A DNA stretch of 64,000 bases from Acidobacteriota bacterium (GTDB lineage Bacteria > Acidobacteriota > Blastocatellia > Pyrinomonadales > Pyrinomonadaceae): contig JADJBB010000021.1 of the NCBI GenBank assembly GCA_016703965.1, positions 1,116,001 through 1,180,000 on the forward strand, given 5' to 3'. The position numbers and the translations under genes are program-made. The notes beneath the pieces were generated by a model. The model saw only the letters and a program-made list of their open reading frames with translations. It had not been told where the DNA came from and did not search any database. Position 1 is the stretch's first letter, and every line of letters starts with the position of its first letter. This document shows, one piece after another, positions 30,038 through 38,935 of the stretch.

Positions 30038-31603
30038 ATGCTCTTCCTGTCGCAATCGGCGTGCGTTTATGGTATCGATGCGTTGATCGTCGATATCGAG
30101 GTGAATCTGCAGCCGGTTAAGAATGAGGGCGATGTTATCCCGCCTTTCTCTATCGTTGGTCTTCCGGATACGGCCATCCGCGAGTCGAAAGAACGTGTAC
30201 GGGCGGCGATAACCAACAGCAAGTACTTTTTTCCTTTTCACAAGACAACGATCAATCTCGCTCCGGCCGATGTTAAGAAAGAAGGAGCGGCCTTCGATCT
30301 TCCGATGGCTTTGGGAATACTCGGGGCGAACGGCGATCTGGCGATCGAGAGCGTTGAGGGCATTTTGAGTGTCGGGGAGCTCTCTCTCGATGGACGTGTT
30401 CGTCCCGTTCGCGGGGCTTTATCAATAACGCTGAAGGCTCGTGAGGCGGGCATTAAACATATATTTCTGCCGGAGGAAAACGCTCCTGAGGCGGCGGTTG
30501 TCAGCGGTATCAATGTCTATCCTATAAAAGACCTGCGAATGGCCGCGGATCTTTCTCACGATCTGATGACGGGAAAACCCACGCGGATACAGCCGTTGAA
30601 ACTCGACCTCTCTGAATTAAAATCGCGTGAGAATAAATACGCCGCTGATTTTAATGAGGTCCGAGGCCAGCAGTCAGCGAAGCGGGCATTGGAAATTGCC
30701 AGTGCGGGTGGACATAACATCCTGTTCATCGGCCCGCCGGGATCGGGCAAGACGATGCTCGCGAAGCGTTTGCCGACGATATTGCCGCCGCTGGAATTCG
30801 AAGAGGCGATCGAGATCACGAAGATCCATTCGGTGGCGGGACTTACCGGAAAATCGGGCTTGATAGTCGAACGGCCGTTCAAATCGCCGCATCACACGGT
30901 TTCGCAGGCCGGGCTGATCGGAGGAGGCTCTATACCGAAACCTGGCGACGTTTCGCTGGCTCACCTCGGCGTTTTGTTTCTCGACGAGCTGCCCGAATTT
31001 GACCGCAGCGTCCTCGAAGTCCTACGACAGCCGATGGAAGACAAGACGGTGACGATCTCGCGGGCGGCGACTTCGCTCACATTTCCTTCGAATTTCACGC
31101 TTGTGGCGTCGATGAATCCTTGCCCGTGTGGGTATTTCGGGTCTTCGCGCGAATGCAAATGTTCGCCGATGCAGATCCAGCGTTACGTTGGCAAGATCTC
31201 CGGGCCGCTGATGGACAGGATCGACATTCATATCGATGTTCCGGCGGTGAAGTTCAACGAGCTTCGCGGAAAAAATGTCGAGGAATGCGACAGTTCGGCG
31301 ACGATCAGGGAACGTGTGAACGCGGCGCGCGAGATCCAGATCGCAAGGCTCGGTGGCGATGGCGTTTATTCAAATTCCGCAATGTCACCAAAACAGATCC
31401 GCAAGTTTTGCGAACTCGATGCTCAGAGCGAAGAGTTATTAGAGCGAGCGATGTCACGGCAAGGGCTCTCGGCACGTGCTCACGACCGAATTCTAAAGGT
31501 CTCACGCACGATCGCCGATCTCGAGGGCAGCGAAAACATCCAGCCCGGGCATATCAGTGAGGCGATAAATTATCGTTCGCTCGATCGGAATTATTGGGCG
31601 TGA
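30038..31603 (+). CDS. comM: YifB/ComM-family AAA+ Mg-chelatase-like protein
   Basis: This 521-residue cytoplasmic AAA+ helicase is of the ComM type; characterised members promote branch migration during natural transformation. Features are an N-terminal Lon-protease-like domain (residues 1-165, IVGLPDTAIRESKERVRAA split around 40-57), Walker A GPPGSGKT at 232-239 and Walker B LFLDELPEF. A Cys-rich insert NPCPCGYFG...CKCSP follows, and the C-terminal Mg_chelatase_C region contains LSARAHDRILKVSRTIADL. Together with pilMNOPQ in this window it hints at competence, but no com uptake gene is visible. Confidence 0.93.
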   Translation: MLFLSQSACVYGIDALIVDIEVNLQPVKNEGDVIPPFSIVGLPDTAIRESKERVRAAITNSKYFFPFHKTTINLAPADVKKEGAAFDLPMALGILGANGDLAIESVEGILSVGELSLDGRVRPVRGALSITLKAREAGIKHIFLPEENAPEAAVVSGINVYPIKDLRMAADLSHDLMTGKPTRIQPLKLDLSELKSRENKYAADFNEVRGQQSAKRALEIASAGGHNILFIGPPGSGKTMLAKRLPTILPPLEFEEAIEITKIHSVAGLTGKSGLIVERPFKSPHHTVSQAGLIGGGSIPKPGDVSLAHLGVLFLDELPEFDRSVLEVLRQPMEDKTVTISRAATSLTFPSNFTLVASMNPCPCGYFGSSRECKCSPMQIQRYVGKISGPLMDRIDIHIDVPAVKFNELRGKNVEECDSSATIRERVNAAREIQIARLGGDGVYSNSAMSPKQIRKFCELDAQSEELLERAMSRQGLSARAHDRILKVSRTIADLEGSENIQPGHISEAINYRSLDRNYWA

Positions 31604-31615
31604 TTGGAGAAATCT

Positions 31616-31724
31616 AAACAACGGATTGACGCGGATCAACACGGAAATCAAAATCCATTAAAAAACTCATTATTTAGGAGAAATCTTGTCCTAATGCGTG
31701 CTAATCTGCGTTGATCCGTTGTTT
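31616..31724. repeat. Inverted repeat of the CGCGGAT/ATCTGCG family, copy 2
   Basis: Bases 31616-31644 and 31696-31724 are imperfect inverted arms, with about 23 of 29 positions matching. Both contain tandem GGATnnACGC-type steps like those framing the GxxExxY gene. No gene lies between the arms. Confidence 0.6.
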
Positions 31725-31733
31725 AATTAGACT

Positions 31734-33227
31734 ATGGCCAAACCGATTCTAGAGATGCAGGGTATCGGCAAACGCTTTCCGGGCGTGATCGCGCTTGGGG
31801 GCGTTGATTTTTCGGTTCGCCCGGGCGAGGTTGTGGCTTTGGCGGGCGAGAACGGTGCGGGCAAATCGACGCTGATGAAGATCCTTGGCGGTGTTTATCA
31901 GCCCGACGACGGGAAGATATTTGTTGATGGTAAAGAGGTTGCGATCAGGTCGGTTTCGGATGCGAGCCTGCATGGTATCGGCTTCGTACATCAGGAATTG
32001 AACGTACTCGACAACCTCACCGCCGCCGAAAACGTCTATCTCGGCCGCGAGCCGAAGCAGTTTGGATTTCTGGTCGACCGCGCAAAACTCAATGCCGATG
32101 CCGAGGTTTTTCTGAAGCGTCTCGGCCTCGACATCCCCGGCAAAACGCCATTACGCGAACTCTCCATCGCCCAGCAGCAAATGGTCGAATTGGCGAAAGC
32201 CCTATCGCTCAACGCCCGAATCCTGATCATGGACGAGCCGACCTCGAGCCTTACACTAACCGAGACAGAGCGGCTGCTTGAAGTGATCAAAGACCTGCGA
32301 AACCAGGGCGTCAGCATTATTTACATCTCGCACCGTCTGGGTGAAATAAAGGAGATCGCCGACCGCGTGGTCGTTCTGCGAGACGGCAAAAACGCCGGTG
32401 TTCTGGAACGCGATGAGATCAGCCACGACGCCATCGTCAAAATGATGGTCGGGCGCGACATCGAAAGGCACAATCGCGCGCAAAACTCGAACGAGACGAG
32501 CGAATCGATCAGTGTCAAAAACCTCAGAACGCGGCGTTATCCTAATAACGCGATCTCGTTCGAGGTGAGGAAAGGCGAGATCTTAGGATTTGCGGGTTTG
32601 GTTGGGGCTGGGCGTTCGGATGCGGCACAGGCGATATTTGGGGTGGATGTTCCGGTTTCGGGTACGGTGCATATCGACGACAAGGTGATTCGCATTTCGT
32701 CGGCGAATGATGCTATTCGGAATGGTATTTTTCTGATCCCGGAGGATCGTCGTAATTCGGGGCTGATATTGGATATTCCAATTCGCGAGAATATCACGCT
32801 GCCCGCGCTATCGCGGTATTCGTCGAGCGGATTGGTGAGCAAGGCGGCGGAAACAACCAAGGCAAAAGAGATGTGTGAGCGGCTGAACGTGAAGGCTCCG
32901 TCGGTCGAATCAAAAGCCGCGAACCTAAGCGGCGGAAACCAGCAAAAGGTTGTACTGGCGAAATGGCTGTCGCTCGAGCCGAAGCTCTTAATATTCGACG
33001 AGCCGACTCGCGGCATCGACGTCGGAGCTAAATCCGAGATCTATCAACTAATGCGTGACCTCGCCAAAAGCGGCGTTGCGATCGTCATGATCTCAAGCGA
33101 TATGGAAGAGGTCATCGGCGAAAGTGACCGGGTTGCCGTCATGCACGAAGGCTCGATCACCGGAATTCTCGATCGCGAAGATGCGAGTGAAGAAGCGATA
33201 ATGCGACTTGCCGTTGGGCATGCGTAG
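31734..33227 (+). CDS. Sugar ABC transporter ATP-binding protein (RbsA/AraG/MglA type)
   Basis: This 497-residue protein has two fused nucleotide-binding domains, as in ribose, arabinose and galactose importers. The first has Walker A GENGAGKS (38-45), signature LSIAQQQMVELAKAL and Walker B LIMDEP. The second has the degenerate Walker A typical of the family (GLVGAGRSD), signature LSGGNQQKVVLAKWL and LIFDEP. The cognate permease follows after a repeat element; no periplasmic binding protein is in the window. Sugar specificity cannot be read, but the neighbourhood points to galactose or arabinose. Confidence 0.93.
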   Translation: MAKPILEMQGIGKRFPGVIALGGVDFSVRPGEVVALAGENGAGKSTLMKILGGVYQPDDGKIFVDGKEVAIRSVSDASLHGIGFVHQELNVLDNLTAAENVYLGREPKQFGFLVDRAKLNADAEVFLKRLGLDIPGKTPLRELSIAQQQMVELAKALSLNARILIMDEPTSSLTLTETERLLEVIKDLRNQGVSIIYISHRLGEIKEIADRVVVLRDGKNAGVLERDEISHDAIVKMMVGRDIERHNRAQNSNETSESISVKNLRTRRYPNNAISFEVRKGEILGFAGLVGAGRSDAAQAIFGVDVPVSGTVHIDDKVIRISSANDAIRNGIFLIPEDRRNSGLILDIPIRENITLPALSRYSSSGLVSKAAETTKAKEMCERLNVKAPSVESKAANLSGGNQQKVVLAKWLSLEPKLLIFDEPTRGIDVGAKSEIYQLMRDLAKSGVAIVMISSDMEEVIGESDRVAVMHEGSITGILDREDASEEAIMRLAVGHA

Positions 33228-33358
33228 GACTGGAGCGGCAAGCACCCTTGCTTGCCACGCTGCGGCCTCCGCAATCTAAATCTTTAAGCTAAATTGTTCT
33301 GCGATCCAATTTAGTGGGTATTCACCGCTGGCAAGCAGGGGTGCTTGCCGCTCCAGTC
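33227..33358. repeat. GACTGGAG element, copy 2, between transporter genes
   Basis: The element begins at the last base of the ATPase stop codon with GGACTGGAGCGGCAAGCA and ends with TGCTTGCCGCTCCAGTC (33342-33358), a 17-base inverted match. It has inner GCAAGCACCCTTGCTTGC symmetry. It pushes the permease about 140 bases away from its ATPase. Confidence 0.75.
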
Positions 33359-33369
33359 ATTGAAAAGAG

Positions 33370-34323
33370 ATGAGAAAAGAACTAGGAACATTTGTACTGC
33401 TTGTCGTGCTTTGTATTGTGCTCGCGATCTTGAATCCGAGTTTTATATCGGGTGTGAATTTGCAGAATCTGGCCCGGCTGATCGGGATCTACGGTATTTT
33501 CAGTATCGGACTCGGCCTTGTGGTCATCACGGGCGGTATTGACCTGTCGGTCGGTTCGGTGTTCGCGTTGCTCGGCGTTCTGCTCTCTATCTTTCTCGTC
33601 GAATGGCATCTGCCGGCGATCGCGGCGGTACTTCTGGTGATCGCGATCACGACTATGCTTGGTGTTTTCAACGGTTTTCTCATTACTAAGGTCAAAATTC
33701 AGCCGTTCATCGTGACGCTCTGCGGACTCCTGTTTTATCGCGGACTCGCGAGATTTGTCGCGAGCGACGAGACGAAGGGGTTTGGCGCCGCGAGCGGATT
33801 TGAAACGCTGCAGAGTATGGCGACCGGTAGCGTTTTTGGGGTTCCGACGCCGTTCATAATTCTTATCGGCATCAGTATTGTTGCGTGGGTCGTGCTGCAC
33901 AGGTCGATATTTGGCCGCTATCTGTTTGCTGTCGGGCGAAATGAGACAGCGGCGAGATATTCGGGAATTAATTCGAACATGGTGGTCGCGAGTGCATATA
34001 TCCTGTGTGCATTTCTGACGTCGATCGCCGGTATCTTGCTCGCGTTCTACACGAACTCGGTCTCACCGTCGTCGCACGGTAACTTCTACGAGCTTTATGG
34101 AATTGCCGCGGCGGTCCTTGGCGGCTGTAGCTTGCGTGGCGGCGAAGGCTCGATCATCGGAATTCTGATCGGCACAGCTTTGCTGCAAGTGCTGCAAAAC
34201 CTGGTCAATCTGTTGGGCATCCCGAGTTCGCTAAATTTCGCCGTGATGGGCGCGGTTATTTTGATCGGTGTGGTTACGGATCAGCTTTTGAGACAGCGGC
34301 AAGCGGCACGTATCGCGACGTAG
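33370..34323 (+). CDS. Sugar ABC transporter permease (RbsC type)
   Basis: This 317-residue inner-membrane permease has eight to ten hydrophobic segments and belongs to the BPD_transp_2/RbsC family. Characteristic stretches are GGIDLSVGSVFALLGVL near residue 56, AVGRNETAARYSGIN near residue 187, and AVLGGCSLRGGEGSIIGILIG split near residue 252. It forms a homodimer with the RbsA-type ATPase. The ATG follows AAAAGAG. Confidence 0.93.
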   Translation: MRKELGTFVLLVVLCIVLAILNPSFISGVNLQNLARLIGIYGIFSIGLGLVVITGGIDLSVGSVFALLGVLLSIFLVEWHLPAIAAVLLVIAITTMLGVFNGFLITKVKIQPFIVTLCGLLFYRGLARFVASDETKGFGAASGFETLQSMATGSVFGVPTPFIILIGISIVAWVVLHRSIFGRYLFAVGRNETAARYSGINSNMVVASAYILCAFLTSIAGILLAFYTNSVSPSSHGNFYELYGIAAAVLGGCSLRGGEGSIIGILIGTALLQVLQNLVNLLGIPSSLNFAVMGAVILIGVVTDQLLRQRQAARIAT

Positions 34324-34344
34324 TCCAGTGGGCGACGCTCAATA

Positions 34345-34444
34345 GAACGCGGATGAAACGGTTACGACGGATTTACGCGGATCCACCCGAAAGTTTTTTC
34401 ATTCGTATCCGTGTTGATCCGCCCGATCCGATTTATCTGTGTTC
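34345..34444. repeat. Inverted repeat of the CGCGGAT family, copy 3
   Basis: Arms 34345-34382 and 34407-34444 match in about 27 of 38 positions. They contain repeated CGGATnnACGCGGAT-like steps, as at 0.2-0.7 and 31.6 kb. It lies between the permease and galT. Confidence 0.5.
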
Positions 34445-34477
34445 CATTTCTTATTGCCCTGTTCGAGGCTCTGTTTA

Positions 34478-35524
34478 ATGGTAGAAAAAGCCAAAACTGG
34501 AATTTGGGAAGAGCGTTGGCATCCGCTTCGGGAAGAATGGGTGATCGTCGCGGCTCATCGGCAGAACCGGCCGTGGAGCGGTGAGATGCTTGAGGGCCGC
34601 GAGAAGCATACTCCGGAATACGTCGAAAATTGCTATCTGTGCCCCAGAAACGAGCGTGTCGGCGGCGTTCATAATGACGATTATAAGGGTGTATTTGTAT
34701 TCGATAACGACCTGCCAAGCGTCGGCCAAAATGCTCCGATGGAGCCGGACAAGCCGGTTGGCATTTATAAAAATCGCCCTGCGAACGGCCTTGCTCGTGT
34801 GATCTGTTATAGCCCGAATCACGGCCTTTCGCTCGCTGAGATGGACAAGACTGCGGTTGAAGAAGTTATCGCTGCTTGGCAGCGGGAATACCGCGATCTT
34901 GGCAGCCGCAACGAGATCGATCATGTTCTGATATTCGAGAATAAGGGCGAAGCGGTCGGCGTTTCCAATCCACATCCGCACGGGCAGATATACGGAACGA
35001 ATTTTGTATTTAAGACGATCGATACTGAAGCGAAAGCTGCCGATCGACATCTCAAGGAAACCGGCCGCGTGCTTTTTGCTGATATCATAGACTCTGAACA
35101 AAAAGACGGACGACGCGTGATATTTGAGAATGAAACGGCGATCGGTTTTCTGCCGTATTTTGCTCGCTATGCATACGAGGTTTACGTCGCCCCGAAACGG
35201 CCATGCCGCAGTGTTGCGGAACTTAACGAACGCGAAGTCGCGGATTTTGCGGAGGCGTTGAAAGCGGTGTTGGTTCGTTACGACAACCTCTGGAAAATGC
35301 CATTTCCCTATGTTATGCCGCTGCATAATGCCCCAACCGACGGCGGCGATCATCGTGGATTTCATTTTCATATCGAATTTCATCCACCGCTGCGAAAGCC
35401 AAATTTACTCAAATATCTTGCCGGCCCTGAGATCGGCGGAGGTAATTTTTTGAGCGACACTTCACCCGAGGAAAAGGCGGCTGAGCTTCGTGCGTTGCCG
35501 GCAGTTCATTACAAAGCTAGTTAA
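34478..35524 (+). CDS. galT: Galactose-1-phosphate uridylyltransferase
   Basis: GalT exchanges UMP between UDP-glucose and galactose 1-phosphate in the Leloir pathway. The 348-residue protein has the zinc-type N-terminus ENCYLCPRNER (about 50-60) and the active-site NPHPHGQ with nucleophilic His-Pro-His at 166-168. The C-terminal half contains HNAPTDGGDHRGFHFHIEF, given here as HNAPTDGGDH and FHFHIEF. The start MVEKAKTGIW is chosen because upstream in-frame codons run into the repeat. The next gene starts 11 bases after its stop, and the following galactokinase-like gene and galE complete the pathway. Confidence 0.94.
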   Translation: MVEKAKTGIWEERWHPLREEWVIVAAHRQNRPWSGEMLEGREKHTPEYVENCYLCPRNERVGGVHNDDYKGVFVFDNDLPSVGQNAPMEPDKPVGIYKNRPANGLARVICYSPNHGLSLAEMDKTAVEEVIAAWQREYRDLGSRNEIDHVLIFENKGEAVGVSNPHPHGQIYGTNFVFKTIDTEAKAADRHLKETGRVLFADIIDSEQKDGRRVIFENETAIGFLPYFARYAYEVYVAPKRPCRSVAELNEREVADFAEALKAVLVRYDNLWKMPFPYVMPLHNAPTDGGDHRGFHFHIEFHPPLRKPNLLKYLAGPEIGGGNFLSDTSPEEKAAELRALPAVHYKAS

Positions 35525-35534
35525 TCGGTTAAAT

Positions 35535-36521
35535 ATGGAGCTCGGCGATTTCTTGCCAATACTAAAGCGGCTGCACGAACGGATCCGGACCGTCGTCGTT
35601 GACGCTTGTGAGCAAACGGCCATCGAAAGCATGGCCGCTGTCGCTCGTGAGGAAGAAGGCGACACGATCTATGCCGTCGATCAGGTCAGCGAGGAGTTGA
35701 TCGTCGAGTTCATCGAAAAAGAGATAGCGTCGAAAACGCCGGTTGTTCTAATCGCTGAAGGTTTGGAAACAGGTGAAATCATTTTGCCTCACGGAGCGGC
35801 AGAATCCGATGCGAAATGGCGAATAATCGTTGATCCGATCGACGGAACACGCGGTTTGATGTTCCAAAAGCGCAGTGGGTGGATATTGACCGGGGTCGCC
35901 CCAAACAAAGGCGAGGAAACGAATCTCGCCGACATCGAATTTGCGATACAGACCGAAATTCCGCTCGTAAAACAGTACCTTTCCGACACGATATGGGCAT
36001 TTCGTGGGCAAGGTGCAAACGCAGAGCGATTCAACAGGATCAGCGGTGAGACGAGCGAAGTGACGCTTAAACCGTCGGTAAATAGATCGATCGCTCATGG
36101 TTTCGCTACGATCTCTCGATTCATTCCTGGTGTCGGTGTTGAGGCGACGGAGATTTACGAGAATGTGGTAAGGGCGGCACTCGGCGAGGTCCAGCCCGGT
36201 AAAGCTCAGTGCTTTGAAGATCAATACATCTCGACCGGCGGCCAGATTTATGAGCTCATGGCGGGACACGACCGGTTCGTTGCCGATCTGCGACCATTGT
36301 TCGAAAAAGAAGGCATGAATCTAGGGCTTTGCTGCCATCCGTACGATCTGTGTACTGAGTTGATCGCCTGTGAACTTGGCGTGATCGTCACCGATGAACG
36401 TGGAGAGTCCCTGCGGGCTAGACTCGCGGTTGAACCGGATGTCGCCTGGGTTGGCTATGCGAATGAAGGCATTCGTGTGCAGATCGAGAAACATTTGCAG
36501 GCGGAAATTGATAGATGTTGA
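35535..36521 (+). CDS. Inositol-monophosphatase/FBPase-superfamily phosphatase
   Basis: This 328-residue Mg-dependent phosphatase has the superfamily metal-binding motif IIVDPIDGTRGL, with DPIDGT at 100-105. An upstream Glu lies in VLIAEGLETGE (residues 72-82), and a C-terminal region contains CHPYDLCTELIACELGVIV. The protein sits between galT and a GHMP sugar kinase with a 7-base overlap to the latter. This suggests it dephosphorylates a sugar phosphate in the same pathway, perhaps relieving sugar-phosphate stress. The substrate is not known. Confidence 0.8.
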   Translation: MELGDFLPILKRLHERIRTVVVDACEQTAIESMAAVAREEEGDTIYAVDQVSEELIVEFIEKEIASKTPVVLIAEGLETGEIILPHGAAESDAKWRIIVDPIDGTRGLMFQKRSGWILTGVAPNKGEETNLADIEFAIQTEIPLVKQYLSDTIWAFRGQGANAERFNRISGETSEVTLKPSVNRSIAHGFATISRFIPGVGVEATEIYENVVRAALGEVQPGKAQCFEDQYISTGGQIYELMAGHDRFVADLRPLFEKEGMNLGLCCHPYDLCTELIACELGVIVTDERGESLRARLAVEPDVAWVGYANEGIRVQIEKHLQAEIDRC

Positions 36522-37945
36522 CGACTACTGCAAAAATTGAACGCTCGACCGATCTCGAAGCCTTTATCGAAACGCTGAAGGCGAATCGAGCGTTTTTCGA
36601 TTTCGGAAATGAGGTCGTCATCTCCCGTTCTCCGGGAAGGCTCGATGTGATGGGCGGCATTGCGGACTATTCGGGTTCGAAGGTTCTTGAAATGCCCATA
36701 GCCGAGGCAGCGTTTGCGGGAATTCAAAAAATTGATGAGCCTTTCGTGCGGATCAGGAGCCTCGGCAGCGATACGACGCGAACACACGAATTTCAGATGC
36801 CGCTCGGCGATCTAATTTCGAACGGCGAGTGCATCGAATACGCCGCGGCGAGAGAGTATTTTCGCCGCGAGCCGTCGGATAGTTGGGCCGCTTATATTGC
36901 GGGTGCGTTCGTGGTGCTGATGCGGGAAAAAGGTTTGGGTTTTCGCGGCGGACTGAGCATCTTGCTCGATTCAAAAGTACCTGAGGGAAAGGGTGTTAGC
37001 TCATCGGCAGCGATCGAGGTTGTGTCGATGACGGCGATCGCGGCGGCATTTGATCTGGAGATCGACGCACGCGAACTCGCTATACTCTGTCAGAAGGTAG
37101 AGAATCTGGTTGTCGGGGCACCGTGCGGTATCATGGATCAAATGACCTCGGCGGCGGGAGAAGCGGGAAGGTTTTTGTCGATGGTTTGCCAGCCGGCGGA
37201 GGTTGGCGAAAGTGTCGCGATACCTGACGGCATCGAGTTTTGGGGCATTGATTCGGGCATTCGACATTCGGTCAGCGGCGGTGATTACGGATCGGTGCGG
37301 ACCGGGGCTTTCATGGGCTACCGTATGATCGCAGAAGCCGCAGGCCTTGCAGTAAGGCAAGTTGCCGATGGCGTCGTTGAGATCAATGACCCAGAATGGC
37401 ACGGATATTTGGCAAATATCACGCCGACAGAATTTGAAAGAAGATTTGCGACCAAGCTGCCGCGAGCGATGACCGGAAAAGAGTTTCTGACTAAATTTCA
37501 CGGTATTACGGATACGGTGACGAGAGTCTTACCCGAGAAAACATATTCCGTATTTTGTCCGACGAAGCATCCGGTTTACGAGAATTCGCGTGTGCAGGAA
37601 TTTGCCAAGCTGCTCACATCAGCCGAGCCTGATCTCGAAAAACTTGGCGAACTGATGTACGCGTCGCACGACAGTTATTCGTCTTGCGGACTTGGAACCG
37701 AGGGCACTGACCTCCTCGTCGAACTCGTTCGCGAATCACCGAACCTGTTCGGAGCGAAGATAACCGGCGGCGGCAGCGGCGGAACGGTAGCCGTACTCGG
37801 CCGGAAAGGCGCTGATCCTGAGGTGAAATGGGTCGCCGATGAATACGAAGAGCAAACCGGGCATCAGCCGCATATTTTCGCGGGTTCATCGACGGGAGCG
37901 GCTGGGTTTGGGCACGTTAAGTTTAGTTTTGGGAGCAATACCTGA
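36515..37945 (+). CDS. GHMP sugar kinase, galactokinase or L-arabinokinase-like
   Basis: This 476-residue kinase has the GHMP layout. N-terminal RSPGRLDVMGGIADYSGS (38-55) takes the place of the galactokinase GRVNLIGEHTDYNGG box. The phosphate loop is KVPEGKGVSSSAAIEV (154-169), and motif 3 is AKITGGGSGGTVAVLG near residue 423. The wording of motif 1 is strikingly like the kinase domain of plant L-arabinokinase (GRLDVMGGIADYSGS...MPI). Context (galT, galE) argues for galactose 1-phosphate formation, while the GH127 and xylA neighbours make L-arabinose plausible. Starts overlap the phosphatase by 7 bases and galE by one base, so translation is coupled. Confidence 0.85.
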   Translation: MLTTTAKIERSTDLEAFIETLKANRAFFDFGNEVVISRSPGRLDVMGGIADYSGSKVLEMPIAEAAFAGIQKIDEPFVRIRSLGSDTTRTHEFQMPLGDLISNGECIEYAAAREYFRREPSDSWAAYIAGAFVVLMREKGLGFRGGLSILLDSKVPEGKGVSSSAAIEVVSMTAIAAAFDLEIDARELAILCQKVENLVVGAPCGIMDQMTSAAGEAGRFLSMVCQPAEVGESVAIPDGIEFWGIDSGIRHSVSGGDYGSVRTGAFMGYRMIAEAAGLAVRQVADGVVEINDPEWHGYLANITPTEFERRFATKLPRAMTGKEFLTKFHGITDTVTRVLPEKTYSVFCPTKHPVYENSRVQEFAKLLTSAEPDLEKLGELMYASHDSYSSCGLGTEGTDLLVELVRESPNLFGAKITGGGSGGTVAVLGRKGADPEVKWVADEYEEQTGHQPHIFAGSSTGAAGFGHVKFSFGSNT

Positions 37946-38925
37946 TGTCGGTTTTAGTTACAGGCGGTGCAGGGTATATTGGCAGTGCAACGGTTGAATT
38001 ACTCCGTTCGCTGGGCCGCGATGTGGTCGTGCTCGACAATCTCGTTTACGGCCACCGCGAGGCGGTCGAGGCGGACGTGCCGTTTTATCAGGGCGATGTC
38101 GGCGACAGAGAACTCGTAAAAAAGATCGTCAGTGAGCACGAAGTTGATGCATGTGTGCATTTCGCAGCATATGCTTATGTTGGCGAATCTGTGACGGATC
38201 CGGCTAAGTATTTTGGCAACAATACCCTGCGAACCAATGATCTTCTTAATACGCTGATCGAATGCGATGTCAAAAAGTTCGTCTTCTCATCAACCTGTGC
38301 GACGTACGGCGATCCGGTTAGAATCCCGATCGATGAGACACATCCGCAAAAGCCTGTAAATCCGTACGGCTGGTCGAAATTTATGACCGAGCGGATATTG
38401 GAATCTTACGATACAGCCTACGGACTGAAGTTCGTTGCCTTGAGATACTTTAACGCGTCGGGGGCGACGAGCCAATGCGGCGAACATCACGAACCGGAAA
38501 CGCATTTGATACCGAACGTCCTGAACGCCGCTGATGGCACGCTGCCTTTTGTCTCGGTCTTTGGCACCGATTACGCGACGCCTGACGGGACTTGTGTTAG
38601 AGACTATATTCACGTGTCTGACCTTGGCGATGCACACATTAAAGCGTTGGATCTTCTGAGCGATGGCGGCGGATCGACTCACATCAATCTTGGGAACGGC
38701 GTTGGCTTTTCCGTTCTGGAAGTCATAGAGGCGGCGAGAAAAGTTACCGGAAACGCGATCGAAGCCCGAATGGAACCGCGAAGAGCGGGCGATCCGTCAC
38801 ATTTGATCGCGGATTCGACGAAAGCGGTAGAAGTGCTCGGCTGGAAGCCGGGGTACACTGATATTGAAAGCATCATCAAAACTGCATGGGACTGGAAAAC
38901 TGTCCACCCGAACGGCTACGAATAA
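37945..38925 (+). CDS. galE: UDP-glucose 4-epimerase
   Basis: GalE interconverts UDP-galactose and UDP-glucose using tightly bound NAD in the cytoplasm. The 326-residue SDR-fold protein has the Rossmann motif VTGGAGYIGSATVELL (5-20) and SSTCATYGDP with the catalytic Ser/Thr region near residue 115. The YxxxK pair is in NPYGWSKFMTERI near residue 137, and RYFNASGA near residue 169. The ATG overlaps the kinase stop (TGATG). It closes the Leloir gene set and is followed 10 bases later by xylA. Confidence 0.95.
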   Translation: MSVLVTGGAGYIGSATVELLRSLGRDVVVLDNLVYGHREAVEADVPFYQGDVGDRELVKKIVSEHEVDACVHFAAYAYVGESVTDPAKYFGNNTLRTNDLLNTLIECDVKKFVFSSTCATYGDPVRIPIDETHPQKPVNPYGWSKFMTERILESYDTAYGLKFVALRYFNASGATSQCGEHHEPETHLIPNVLNAADGTLPFVSVFGTDYATPDGTCVRDYIHVSDLGDAHIKALDLLSDGGGSTHINLGNGVGFSVLEVIEAARKVTGNAIEARMEPRRAGDPSHLIADSTKAVEVLGWKPGYTDIESIIKTAWDWKTVHPNGYE

Positions 38926-38935
38926 GAAGGGAATT

